The notes under the pieces were generated by a model. It searched no databases, had not been told where the DNA came from, and saw nothing but the letters and a program-made list of their open reading frames with translations. A DNA stretch of 64,000 nucleotides from Brachypodium distachyon (lineage: Eukaryota; Streptophyta; Magnoliopsida; Poales; Poaceae). The stretch lies in the NCBI RefSeq assembly GCF_000005505.3, contig NC_016132.3:6572001-6636000 (forward strand). The letters are read 5' to 3'. Below, one piece after another: positions 1-10,790 of this stretch (the first letter of the stretch is position 1; each line of letters begins with the position of its first letter). A program made the translations under genes and the position numbers.

Positions 1-282
1 CTGCCGCTGCGCGTCTTCGGCCCGCGATTCAACTCGCTGGCCGGCGCGGGCGGCACCGTGGCTGCCCGCGCGACTGGCTCCGGCACTGGGAGGCGCCGGC
101 CCCCTCAGCCGGTTGTCTACCGACGGTCGAGGAGGCGGGGGTGGCAGGTGCGACTGCTGCGCTCGTGAGGGCTCAGGGTTCTTCTGAGCTCGCGACGCGG
201 GCTGCACGTCGCACGACCGCGTGTGTGCCGCTGGGGCTTCACGCGGGTCGATCCGGGAGTCACTAGCCCGCTTAGGAGGCAT
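1..282 (-). CDS. Gag polyprotein N-terminus (gypsy), partial
   Basis: An open frame starts at ATG 282-280 and stays open for 94 codons to the window edge. It begins MPPKRASDSRIDPRE and becomes rich in Pro, Ala, Arg and Gln, as expected for the disordered N-terminus of a plant gypsy gag. The related copy starts at 30305 with nearly the same residues but has an early in-frame TAG, absent here. This copy is therefore the less decayed of the two as far as it can be seen. No capsid or zinc-knuckle part lies inside the window. Confidence 0.6.
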   Translation of the reverse strand, partial: MPPKRASDSRIDPREAPAAHTRSCDVQPASRAQKNPEPSRAQQSHLPPPPPRPSVDNRLRGPAPPSAGASRAGSHGAARAGQRVESRAEDAQRQ

Positions 283-370
283 GGTGGCTGGCTCCGTTGC
301 TGGGGTAGACAAGGCCGATGTTGACGTAGACGACCGCGCCGGCGGTCCCCGGCGAGCTCTCCTCTCGCGC

Positions 371-388
371 CCCCTACCTGGCGCGCCA
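371..388 (-). other. Primer-binding site of the gypsy element
   Basis: Minus-strand TGGCGCGCCAGGTAGGGG lies two bases inside the LTR edge. It begins with TGG, complementary to a tRNA CCA end. The related element has the same site with one change at 30394-30411. I do not assign the tRNA. Confidence 0.7.
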
Positions 389-390
389 GA

Positions 391-1287
391 TGTCGTAGCA
401 CGGGGATTTGACACCTGGGATGCGTGAGCACCCCTTTTAGGTTCGGCAGTGGGCTACGGGGATCACTCCGGCGATCGCCGGCGGGACCAATGCGAAGCGT
501 ATGAGCACGATGAACACGAGAACACTTTTTACCCAGGTTCAGGCCACCCTGAGGTGTAAAACCCTACGTCCTGCTTCTTAGTTTGTTATTAGCCAGAGAA
601 CTGGGGTTTACAGGTTGCCAGGGGGAGCCCCCGGGTGCTCTCTCTCTTTTCGGCTAAGTACCGTTTGCTACTTTGGGTTATTGCTAGTAGTGAACTGAGA
701 ACTGGTCCAACAAACTTTTGACCGTTGGCGGGGGTCCTCCTTTTATACTGAAGGGGATGCCACAGGTGCCCCAGTGCATGGGTGACAAATGGCGAGCAAG
801 GAGCTAGGGCAGCTCCCCCTCGATGCGCTATTTTGCATGCAAACCAAGTAGCGCTGCAGCTAGGGGTCTAGGCGCCTGAAATTTACCCCAGGCGGGTCAC
901 TGTTGGCTTAAAGGATAGGGAATCCCCTTTTGGTCGGAGCATTAAATGCTGGCGTGTGCTTCACTCCTCGTCCTAACGAAAGCTGTGCGCGGCGTGCCCG
1001 CTGAGGCGCCACGTGGCGCCGCTGTTGCTCCCGCTCGCTCCTGCCTTTGTAACGGTTGCTTGTGCCCGGGAACACCCTCCCGGCAAGTGAACTTCCCGGG
1101 AAGTGCCCAGGCGGGATTCCTCCTGCTGCCCCGCAAGGCAAGCCCCCGCAACCCGGCTAGCCCTGCCGGGCTGGCGACTTGCCGGGCATCTCGCGCGGAG
1201 CTGCCTGGGGTGCGATCCTTCCGGGAACCAAGCGAAGTGGCCCACGCGTCGCTTAGCGGTGGCGCCCCGGGTGCCACTAGTGCGACA
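391..1287 (-). repeat. 5' LTR of the gypsy element
   Basis: About 897 bp, bounded by the inverted ends TGTCG and CGACA. It is homologous along its length to the LTR at 30414-31356, with conserved blocks near the TGTCGTA end and near the GGGTGCCACT end. Confidence 0.85.
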
Positions 1288-2471
1288 CAACGTCAGTCTT
1301 GAAAATCTTCCACTTCTTCCCAAACATCCTGAACTTGGGAATGAGAGTATGGTCTCTACATAGGATCTTGACCCTCACCACTTCAGCCAAATTGTGAAAC
1401 AAACCTTGCCAGTCAACATCAACCATGGGACCAAAGACATAGACGATTTGGTCCAGGATCGACCACTCGCACCAGTAGGGTTTAAGCCCACGAAGCTGTA
1501 GCGAGACCTCCTGGAGTTCCTCAACATGGTCCAGCTCCCCAACCCAGGTCTCAATGTTGACGGTGAGGCCTTCAATTGACAGCCCAAAGCAAGGATAGTG
1601 TGCCTCACGGTCAACACTGATTTCTGGTGGAAACTTGACGAGGAAGGTGTAGTCGTCCAGCTGCCTAATCTGCCATGGCCAAGATGTTTCGTAGATGGTG
1701 GAGAATTCTTTTGCTAGCTCTTTTTTGGTGATCTTGCCTGCCTCAATGTACACCACGCCGATGTTCCTAGATGTGCCAACATGCTGGGAATTGATGTCAG
1801 GGATCTCTGGCTTGTAGAACTCCAACCCAGGGGCTGCAGCACCGAAGCGAGTGGCAACATGATGAGGTTTCTTCCTAACAGCAGTTTTCCACTTGATGGT
1901 TGATCATCTTGCAAACGAAACATGCCTTGGCCTTGGGGCAGGCGGCTTTGTGGTGACCCGGGTCGCCGCAGTTGTAACAAATCACATCAGCATTGGTGGT
2001 AGTACCTTTGGTCGCTGCCGTTTTCCCCTTCTGCTGTTGCTGGTGTTGTTGTTGCGGCTGTGGCGGTCTCTGCGCCGCTCTCTTCGGCTGCGCCTGCTGT
2101 GGTTGTGGTTGCGGCTGAGGTTGGACCGGAGGAGCAGGCGCTGGAGGTTGAGCAGGTGCAGGTTGGGTCGGAGGAGAAGGAGCCGGCCCACCCATCCATG
2201 GCGCATACGTTTGGTAGGGACCTTGGTATGGCCACGGAGGAGGGGGCCCTTGGAAGTTGTAGCCATGTTGGAACTGCGGCGGCGCCTGCTGGTACATCGG
2301 AGGTTGCTGGTACGGCTGCCAGCCCGTCTCGGAGCTTGCAGGAGGTGGAGCGGCAGCGGGGGGTTGCGCTGCACCCCCGTCGCCAAAGGCCTTGTTTCCG
2401 CTTCGCGAGGTGGAGCGAACCCGATCCTGCTGTCCCCCGCGGTTCCGTTCGGGGCCCCGCGCGTCCGCCAT
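1288..2471 (-). pseudogene. CCHC zinc-knuckle / DUF4283-like protein, frameshifted and truncated
   Basis: The likely start is ATG 2471-2469 (MADARGPERN). A Pro/Gln/Ala-rich segment follows, then a CCHC knuckle (CYNCGDPGHHKAAC) with a further Cys pair. The frame ends at a stop near 1875. A second frame carries on the same protein from about 1870 to 1288: a globular segment with IRQLDDYTFLVKFPP and LRGLKPYWCEW, resembling the DUF4283 region of gag-like plant proteins. A one-base change just after the second Cys pair separates the halves. The 3' part is cut at the gypsy LTR. Such proteins are known as LINE-type gag proteins and as stand-alone grass genes; which this was is unclear. Nucleic-acid binding is inferred only from the knuckle. 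Confidence 0.7.
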
Positions 2472-2742
2472 GCGAAGACGCGCGCGGATCTGGTGGAGGG
2501 GAGGGTGGAAAGCAGTCGGAAGCACTGAATCGGTGAGCAGAGGCGAGGGTCTTCTCGATCCAGACCTGTGATGAACAGCTTCTCAATTCTCTGGTGTCTC
2601 TTGTCTCTCTCTCTCTTGTTCTACAGGTACCTGAAACTGAATCCAAGGGACAGAAACAACGGCGGCATGAAAGAATATGTTTCTCTGATGCTTGAGCTGT
2701 GCCGGACATCCGTGAAATCCGACGCAGTCATCGAGGCATCTT

Positions 2743-2952
2743 TCAGGGCTCACAGCAGCCGGTGTCGCGCCGTTCACGCGCCTCGGCCGCCTCGATTGCT
2801 GCCGCGTCGCTCGCCTCCACCGGCTCCTCGCCCGCCGAGAACGCCGTCGCCTCCAGCGCCTCGCCCATCGTTATCTTCATGCCGTCTGCCAACGAAGCTT
2901 CTTCGTCCGCCGCCGCCGAAACGAACTCCTGGCCCACGTGGTAGTAGAAACC
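2743..2952 (-). pseudogene. Seed maturation protein (SMP-domain LEA) remnant
   Basis: The frame reads GQEFVSAAADEEASLADGMK, then ITMGEALEATAFSAGEEPVE and SDAAAIEAAEAR. This closely resembles the SMP repeat of LEA proteins, typically ITIGEALEATA..AGDKPVD.SDAAAIQAAE. It is bounded upstream by an in-frame stop at 2953-2955 and loses similarity after AEAR, ending at a TGA at 2743. About 70 codons remain of a protein usually over 200 residues. It lies just upstream of, and on the same strand as, the CCHC pseudogene, so it may be a captured fragment. I see no start or splice structure that would make it functional. Confidence 0.6.
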
Positions 2953-2955
2953 CTA

Positions 2956-4268
2956 GCGAAGGGAGCGAGGTGGTCCGGTTCAACCCGGTCGCCATGAGTG
3001 GGTCCCGCGAGCTCGGAGGCGGAAAGCCGAAAACCGCCATCGACGTCACCCGGCCTTCTGAAATGCCGTTCCCGCCGCAACTCCCTCAACGGCCTCTGTT
3101 TCCGTGTTCCACATCGACGAAGTGGAGGAGACAGCTCGCCGTGGATCTCCGCGAATCCTGCACCTCTCCCAGTACCTGCAGTAGGAGAGAGGTGAGAGGA
3201 GAGCGGGAGGTCTAGGGAATGAGGAACGGTGAGAGAGGGGGGGTGCGGAGGAACGGGGAGGAGCGCCGGTGACTCGTGTTCTTTTCATTCTTTTTAATAT
3301 TTGTGGAGCATGTATGGATTGATCCGTATCTTTTTGGTTTTCATTATTTATATCGTTTGGAATCATCCGGTTATTCAAATAGCTGCGTGAAAACAAAATC
3401 AACAAATAATAATCGTTCTGTCATACTCATCAAAAAAATTTAATACGTCCTTGGACTGCCTCAGCAGCTGAACACCAAAAAGATCAAGGTGATACAACCT
3501 AGCTAATCAAAAGATATTTGCATCATGTCATGTAAGAGTATTCGATGTTGCTTGTATTTGAACATCTGCATAGTACTCCGTATAAAGAAACAGTTGACTT
3601 TTAGTTGCAAAGTTTAGTTCTTGTTGAGAACGACTATTAGTGCTTAAATATTTGTCCCAGAAGGGGTTTGGTTTGGGGTATGGATCGGTCCTCTGCATCA
3701 TGGGATGTGGATGAGATGGTCTCAGTTACTACTTAGTTGTCTGGTTGAAGGCATTTCGTGGAACGGAATAAATACCGGCAATGTTTAGTGAGTAAATTCT
3801 ACATTTACCGGCCGCAATCTATTGCAGAAAAAAACAACGTGTTTGTGAATCTTCCCTTCTTCAGCTATGATGGTCTTGTGCGGCGCGGTCATTGCATATT
3901 TCCCTTTCAAAACTGTCATCAGGATTGGAGCCGCTAACTAATCGCCGGCATTTGGTATATGCCAATGTCCTTCGTGCATATGTGCCACAACGGCCTGTCT
4001 CTCACAGACTCATAGTTGGCATTGAAGTCAGAGTCGCCAGCCCAAGAACGGTATATGACGATCACACCTGCCAGGAACCTCAATGGGGTGTATTGGCTTT
4101 GGACTCCTGTTCGGTGCTGGTGTTCTAGTCGGATAGCGGTAACAGAGGTGTTTTCATGTTCATGACGACATTGTACGCTTGTTTGGTTTTCACTCCATTG
4201 TTCGTAAATTACCAGGTAACTCTTCTTCTTAGTTAATGTATTGGCTTTGGACTCCTGTTAAAAAAAGC
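2956..4268. other. Intergenic, no gene supported
   Basis: GC-rich up to about 3270, then AT-rich single-copy-looking DNA. The open frames on both strands in the GC-rich part have biased, low-complexity composition and no domain signal. The 78-codon frame at 3892-4128 has no recognisable feature. Confidence 0.5.
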
Positions 4269-4270
4269 TA

Positions 4271-4383
4271 CTCCATCTGACCGGAATTACTTGTCGAAAT
4301 ATTACATGTATTTAGACACTTTTTACATATAGATACATTTGTATTTGGACAAATTTGAAACAAGTAATACCGGTCGGAGAGAG
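4271..4383. mobile_element. Stowaway-type MITE (113 bp)
   Basis: Ends CTCCATCTGACCGGAATTAC and the near-complement TACCGGTCGGAGAGAG form terminal inverted repeats. TA dinucleotides flank it at 4269-4270 and 4384-4385, the Tc1/mariner target site. The interior is AT-rich and non-coding. Confidence 0.85.
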
Positions 4384-4385
4384 TA

Positions 4386-6279
4386 CAAATTTAATGTACA
4401 ATGTACTATTGCAGTAAAGCTACGGATGTAAGGAACAATGACGCTTTGTATTTTTTTTCTAGAATACATTGAAGTGGGTGTATCATCGATTAAAGATTAA
4501 AGAAGAAAGCTATGAAACGATATTGTTATATACTCCTTATAATAATTCACGACAATTAATGTCAAAGTAGTCTTAGGCTTTGTTTGTGTATAGATATTCA
4601 AGGCCTTTAAATTGAATAGGCTCCAACACAAATTCAGTCTTCTATTTTTCTGTTATACAAGATATTGTTTTTTGACAAAACATACAAGATATTGTTAGTT
4701 CAAATTAAAATAGCTGTCAATTTCAAACTTTTGTTTGGATGTCCATATAATTGAATTCAGTCAAATAGTTTACCGGAACTCGCGGTAGTCTAATTCCACC
4801 AAATCTGGAGAGGCAAAGCTCTGAACTGAGAGAGAGCTATTTTAGTTCAAGGCCAATATGGAGGAATTGAGTGCCCAGTTCTAGTTTTTCTTTAATGGAA
4901 AGACTGCAGGGAAAACCCATACAGCATAATCATGAGCACCCGAATTTGAATCCTGATGGGTGGAGTCATGCACCCACAACTTCATCATCACACTAGGTGT
5001 TTCTCTCCAATTCTAGTTCTCAATTCTATGACATCCAAACTGCAAAATTCACAAACTCAATTCCGATTTCAAATTACAAGCTTCAATAGCAACATCCAAA
5101 CAGATGCCGGTGCATGAAATGTTCACTCAGTTGGGAGTTGGGACTGCCTTATTATTTGACCATTCGCTTGTTAATTACCCCAACCAAACGCTGCCTAATT
5201 AAACTTGCAAACATCAGCGTTTTAGACCAGAGGAGATGGCACATGCCTCCTTTTTCTTTTTTACGAAGATGATGGTTCAAATTTCAAAGTACTCCGTAGT
5301 AGTATTACAGAAGAGACTAGCCATTTGATTGGATTGTTGCACAAAAACGAGAGAGCTCCTTGTCGGCCTTCGTAACCAATTAAGCTGCGGCGGATCCAGT
5401 TAACAACCCCCAGCTGCAATTCGACGTCCAGAGCCGATGGATGAGCTTCAGGATCACAATCCGGAACTCACATATGGAGTATACTAACCTCACATTCCCT
5501 CTCCGTACTCCGCAAACAAATACGGAAAGAGGCTTTACTTGCACGCTGGTCAGTCAACTAATCCTGCAGGCTGCAGCTGGTGGGGTGGTGGCTAAAAGAA
5601 GCCGATGATTATCTCCCAGTATACGTAGTTAACGTAGCATTAGCCGTCGACGTCCATGGTTGGCTCGTTGTCCCGTTCAACTGATCGATTCGTGTGTGTG
5701 TTTGTGGATGCGCGATTCGAATGCGTTTGCAGCCGTGCATGTGGCCGTGGTGCCGCGCGCGCCGGGGGCAAGAAGTCGGGCGTGAGAGCGACTGAAGATG
5801 TCCCCGTGGATCCACCCAAAAAGAAGGGAGATCGAGCAGATATGGAACCAAAAATCGATCTCGGTCACCACGTACGCTTGGCCACCGTAAAATCCGCCCT
5901 GCAGGCCAGAGCAACGTAATGACACGACATCTTTCTCGTCGCTTGTTTTAGTTTGACTGCAGGATGAGAAAAAAAACTGACGATCGATGAGGGGAAAGAG
6001 CAGTTGGAGTTAGCTCTCACAACTTCTATCTCCGGATCTCCGCCAGCAAGTACCTGTCACCACAAAGGTTATTTTACGTCGAAGAGAGCAATGATCGTAA
6101 TCTTATCCTCAGAATGGCAACGGACAAAATTTGCCGATTTGGATGGTCTCCCGATTTAACGTCTTATTATTGGCAGGGAAGAAGAATTCCAGGAATGGAG
6201 CCAACGGTGGAAGGATAGGAAGGAAGCAGAAGAGAAGAGCAAGTCTTTCTTCCAGCTTGTTTATGCGCCACACAGACAC
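4386..6279. other. Intergenic, no gene supported
   Basis: AT-rich DNA. About 4574 to 5105 begins TAGGCTTTGTTTG and ends with a weakly complementary CCAAACAGATG, a pattern common at ends of grass hAT or PIF MITEs, but the match is too short to claim an element. Short frames near 5609-5925 on both strands lack domain signals. Confidence 0.4.
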
Positions 6280-6706
6280 ACGAGAGCATGCATCCGACGG
6301 GTGCTCGGAGGAGCCGTGTCGTGTCCCGACTATCCGTACACTCCTTTTAAACACCCAACAGAAAATATCGAGCATTCGCGTTTGTCTACGGATTGACATT
6401 TTGATTAACTACGAGAAAAGTGACTACTGATAAAATCCATAGTACTACAATATAATCCCACACTGTTCGGGTCACCACGTCGCAGACGACGCTTTGCACG
6501 AGCATTTGTTGATTACGCGACATACACGACCATGCATCCGAAGGGTGCTCGCAAGAGCCGCCGTGTTCCGACGTTCCGTACATCTCTTCAGACAATTTTG
6601 ACGACCCAACTTTTCTTCTCAGAAACATATATCTATGTACGGACGACGACACATATTTGTCTAGGGATTACCTTGGCTACTTGACTAATTATTTTGTGAG
6701 AAGTAA
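6280..6706. repeat. Diverged direct duplication, two copies about 240 bp apart
   Basis: Copy 1 (about 6280-6425) and copy 2 (about 6523-6706) share a core, CATGCATCCGA.GGGTGCTCG, then CCGTGT..TCCCGAC-like and CCGTACA blocks, the pentamer CCAAC and a TTTGTCTA.GGATT block in the same order. Copy 2 carries small insertions. Neither codes for a convincing protein. Confidence 0.5.
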
Positions 6707-6761
6707 ACTGGAACACTTTATTTTCATTGCCGTTCATGACCATTGGATCCTTTATTTTATA

Positions 6762-7587
6762 AGAGCATCTTCAGCAGTAGCCACTAAAACATGGTTCCTA
6801 AATGTTATACATGGTCTTTTCCTTAAAATTTTCAGCCCCTATTTCAAAATTCAGCTGTAGCCCCTAAATTTAATCCCCTACTTTGTTTTGCTTTTACGCT
6901 GACTATTGGGGCCCATATGACGATGACTTGTCTTTTATTTTTTTTATTTTTTTTTCTCATTCTTCTCCACAGTACCATTTCTTCTCCACGGCTTCAGCTT
7001 CCACGAGACAGACACTAGAACATCGGTGGAGGGCAGCGCGGGGCGCTCGGCGGCTGCGGAGCGCGGGGTGGCCGGCGGCATGGCGACCGTGCGGGGCGGC
7101 GTGGTGGCGCGGCTATTCGGCGACACGCAGGTACGGCGAGGCAGGGGCGTGGGGGCGAGGAGGTGGGGGCGCGGCAGAGGTGAGGAGATGGGAACGGCGG
7201 CGTCCGGGCGATGTGGGGCAACGGTCGGCGGGAGCGGAAGGGCGTGCTGGCGAGGGGAACGGCGGCGGCGGATGGGACTTCCGGCGAGTGAAACGGCCGC
7301 GGCTAGGGCGGCGGCAGCACGGGCTCGCGAGATGAGCAAGGGCGACGCGGGCTCGCGAGAAGAGCGGGGGTGCTGTGCCGGCGAGCGGGTACGAGAAGGT
7401 GACGTGGAGACAGAGAAAATAGGAATAGGGGCTCCTTTGGGGTAACTAGGAATGGGAGCTTGAGTGGGTAACCTGGAGGCCTCCCTAAAATCGGGATCCG
7501 AGCAGGCTCTGCTGAAAACATTTTTTTTTTGTCACCGGCCCCTAAAACGGGATAGAAACCCTGTTTAGGAGTCGTGCTGAAGACTCT
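6762..7587. mobile_element. Terminal-inverted-repeat element (about 826 bp), class unresolved
   Basis: The left end AGAGCATCTTCAGCA pairs with the right end TGCTGAAGACTCT. The AT-rich flanks inside the ends enclose a GC-rich core at 7020-7400. The AGAGCATCTTCAGCAG type of end is common in grass non-autonomous DNA transposons. I cannot identify a target-site duplication. The long frames inside are GC-driven, with Arg/Gly/Ala-rich products, and are not called as genes. Confidence 0.55.
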
Positions 7588-8026
7588 GAAAAATCGTGAC
7601 GTTAGATCCAAAGTCGTGGACTTGCTGGTTCATTCCAGCTAGCATAATTAAGTAGTGGAGACTGGAGTGCATGCTTCACAAATTAAAGTCGTCGGGCAAA
7701 AAATATCTCACGCCGCTCGCTATGCATCTGTCATCTGTGGATGGACGACCGACCTGAGGAGGGCCCGATCGAGGGCGTATGAGCAAACTTGTAACCTCTC
7801 CATCAATACAAGATCAGACAAGCAGGACGTAGGGGTATTACCTTCTGAGGGTCCCGAACCGTAAAACTGTGTCCCTTGTGTTCTTGTTAGCCGTCGCCAA
7901 CACACACGCATGTCGCTCTCCCTAAACACAAAGGCCCTCAACATGGGCATTGCTGAGGCAGAACCTCGTCACAAGTACCACACATATGATCAAGTTCCTC
8001 ACGTGCATATGCAAAATTGTAATTAG
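7588..8026. other. Intergenic, nothing recognised
   Basis: Mixed-composition DNA without domain-bearing frames or clear repeats. Confidence 0.5.
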
Positions 8027-8028
8027 TA

Positions 8029-8220
8029 CTACCTCCGATCCAAAATATAAATGTCGCAGTTTTGAACTAGGCGTGAAGTAGACTTAGTTCAAAATTGAGA
8101 CACTTATAATACTCCCTCCATCCGGAAATAACTGACTTATATTTGTATAGATTCTTATACAAATCCACGTCACTTATTTCCGGACGAAGGGAGTAACTTA
8201 GTCTAAATAACGACAAACCT
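8029..8220. mobile_element. Older Stowaway MITE split by a younger one
   Basis: The left end CTACCTCCGATCCAAAATAT follows a TA at 8027-8028. It has the internal GTCGCAGTTTTGAACTA typical of Stowaway elements. Its right half is interrupted at 8111 by the element at 8112-8193; its right terminus is decayed, so the end given is approximate. Confidence 0.6.
8112..8193. mobile_element. Stowaway MITE (82 bp), nested
   Basis: Ends CTCCCTCCATCCGGAAATAA and TTATTTCCGGACGAAGGGAG are inverted repeats. TA flanks at 8110-8111 and 8194-8195. The whole element folds into one hairpin. Confidence 0.88.
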
Positions 8221-8419
8221 AGGTAGCATTAAGCTTAATTGACTTAGTCAACAAATCCTAAATTTCAATCGTTACGTCAGCAACCCCGTTCCCCCAAACG
8301 GTGTTTGATTTTCATAGGTTGAAATCAGACGAGATTAACAAGAACATAGTATTGATCTCAGGAATTAGAAAATTAGGTTCATTTTAAACTTGGTCTGCAA
8401 AGTCAAGGTTTAACATGTA

Positions 8420-8741
8420 CTCCCTCAGTCCCATATTAAGTGGGCATTTTCGTTTTCATTTTCAAAATTATAGTAGCACTAAAGAAGGTTCCTTTTATTC
8501 AATATCTTTATGGGGAAATAGGATACCCAAAGGAGTGAGTAAAGATTTTGTTTTATCAACAACGAAGAGTGAAGTTTTTTTTTTCACAAAATATATCCAT
8601 ATCCAAATGTCAATGTAATACAAGAAATATGATAGTATCTTTTAGTACACTAAAATTTGTTTAAATACGGATGTATTCATGTCTAAAAAACATCTAAATA
8701 CATACAATAGAAAATTATTTAATATGGGACGGAGGAGGGAG
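8420..8741. mobile_element. Stowaway-like MITE (322 bp)
   Basis: The left end CTCCCTCAGTCCCATATTAA and right end TTTAATATGGGACGGAGGAG are complementary. TA precedes the left end; the right flank is CA, one substitution from TA. No transposase is present inside. Confidence 0.8.
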
Positions 8742-10790
8742 CATTATTCTTTTGCTCTTGGTAAAATTAGTGAGCAGAAATTACAGCCGTACATCCATCC
8801 TGCCGACCACGTAAGCCCACCTGACCTCGGATCCAAAGCCAGAGCAGCACAATCGGACCAAAATTATCCGGGTGGTCCCGGTGAGCCCGTCGATCGATCG
8901 ACATGCATGCGCACCTGCCAGCCAGTCGGCCAATGTGCCACGAGGAGGCTCGCTCGCTCGGGAGAGCAAATTAATTAACCAACTCGATCGCAAGTGCCGA
9001 TCAGGAATTTATAGTTTACTCGCCCGTCCCGATCAGGTACGGCGAGGCGATATAGAATACACACGCCGACCAGGCTGAGAAGCGAGCTCGTCGGTCAAGC
9101 TAGCTGGCGACGCCCGAGCAGCGGCAAACGGCGTCCCAGTTCCCACTGGCTTGTCTTTGAACTCTGCGCTGCACGCACGCGAGCGGCGCCGGCCGTACTA
9201 CTACCGCGCGCGTGTTGATCTCCTTTTTTCTTTTGGCGATCGTGTGGTGATCGAGAGGATGCCGGATCAGAGCCCGTACGTACATAGTACTACGCTGCTG
9301 GTGTCGAGCAGAGCGCGGCGACCGATCGTCGATTGATTACTGGAGTATTGCCAATTGGCATGGGAGTGCACCCAGAAAGGCAGAAACGGAACCAGAGCGC
9401 CCCCAGGAGCGCGGTATTCTATTTTGCTTCCACCGATACGTACTCGATCCGCCTTTCCTTTTCTCGTCTTGTCGCGAACGAGGGGCGGGTTGCAACTGGC
9501 GAAGGTCGTCGGCTGGAACGTGAGATGCGGCGGACTAGTGCCGCTATGACTGACCAACGTTTCTTGTTCCGTTGCTGTAAAACCTGGGTTGCTTGGCGGA
9601 TGACGCGGTGCCAACTGCCAACAGTTTTACATGCGTGGTTCTAGAGCCAACGCGCATGTGTGGTCCATACAATTATATGTTTTATTGTGACCATGATTTT
9701 AAAAAATACCATCAACTAACCAATTGGATCAGCCGAGTACATGAAGGTAACTTGGTCTGATTGTTTCTTCAGATCAGAACTTTACATGTTGCATGTGACT
9801 ATACTCCCTCCGTGTCATATTAAGTTAACATGAAACGGAGGGAGTACGTTTCACCGTGACCGTAATTTTTTTTAAAATATCATCAACTAAGTAGTTGGAT
9901 GCATCACTTAACTTAATTATATGCATCCCCACTATATTTTCCCACTGAAAGGATCACAACACTATTTTAGTAACTATAGCCACCATAGACATATCAATCT
10001 AGCTAGTCACATCATTTCCTTTTTGTCTCCCACGAAAATGGAGCGTTGACAACATCAAAGCCGCAAGATTCAACTTCCTTGTTTAGTTCTTCCCACAGGA
10101 AAATAATAACATCCGTACTCGACATGACACATGCCACGTATAAATAATTTGGTCCCTGTAAACAAAGTTTAACTATAGTTTAATTTCATAAACATCATCG
10201 ACCACCTATCCGCGACTAACAATTCAGAATCAATTATCACGAACACATTAATAAACACCACATACTCGTGCTACTAGTATGTTAATTGCAATATGCAGAT
10301 ACCTCTAACTGAACTCTCGTAAACAAGATTTATTCTAAATCACATAAACCACTATCTCTTAAAAAAAAGCATAAGAAACCGCCGCCGGTCCACCAGCTAG
10401 ACCAGCACCACCCTGCCTACTTGCCGTGGTAGATTCCGGGGTGCCTTCTAGCAAATAGAATACGCATCTCCTCCGCCTCCAGACAATGTGCGTGTGATTC
10501 CACCAAGTAGCAAGGGAGCAAGGCCGGCCCCACCTGCAGCGACAGACGCCGCAGAGGGGTCCACGCCATTTTTATTTTATTATTATTCTGGTCCACTACC
10601 CGCCACATCTCTCCCAACAGCCACGCTTGATCGATCCCCCACATATGGCACCCAGCAGCCTCCCCCTGCCGCCTCCTTTGCTGCTCACCCCGTCCCGTCG
10701 CCGCCTCCTCGTCCTCACCCGCCGCCGCCGCCGACGCAACGCAGCCTGAGCTCGAGCGCGCGCGCGCGGGGTGCTCCGGGGGTTTTCGAT
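8742..10790. other. Intergenic and 5' flank of the NLP gene
   Basis: Contains one very short Stowaway-type remnant at 9804-9844 (CTCCCTCCGTGTC... ending ACGGAGGGAG, flanked by TA). The last 300 bases are C- and T-rich and presumably hold the NLP promoter and leader. An upstream in-frame ATG at 10488 exists, but the sequence between has leader-like composition and no NLP similarity. No other gene is supported. Confidence 0.5.

Larger units (their letters stand above)
1..1287 (-). mobile_element. Ty3/gypsy LTR retrotransposon, 5' end only
   Basis: Read on the minus strand this is a 5' LTR (391-1287), a primer-binding site (371-388) and the start of gag (282 to 1). The rest of the element lies left of the window. 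The LTR, primer site and gag start are clearly related to the element at 26542-31356, so the two are one family. The element sits against a broken CCHC/DUF4283-like gene at 1288, which it appears to have interrupted. The target-site duplication cannot be tested because the other end is missing. Confidence 0.88.

Noticed and set aside
2568..3215. 215-codon plus-strand open frame with a Pro/Arg-rich product
   Set aside because: It overlaps the minus-strand SMP remnant, has biased composition and no domain; it is a GC-driven shadow.
4574..5105. Possible hAT/PIF-type MITE
   Set aside because: Only a few bases of the ends are complementary and no target duplication is seen.
10488..10790. N-terminal extension of the NLP protein from an upstream ATG
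   Set aside because: The extra 101 residues are Pro/Ser-rich without NLP similarity, and the MDID start fits the family better.
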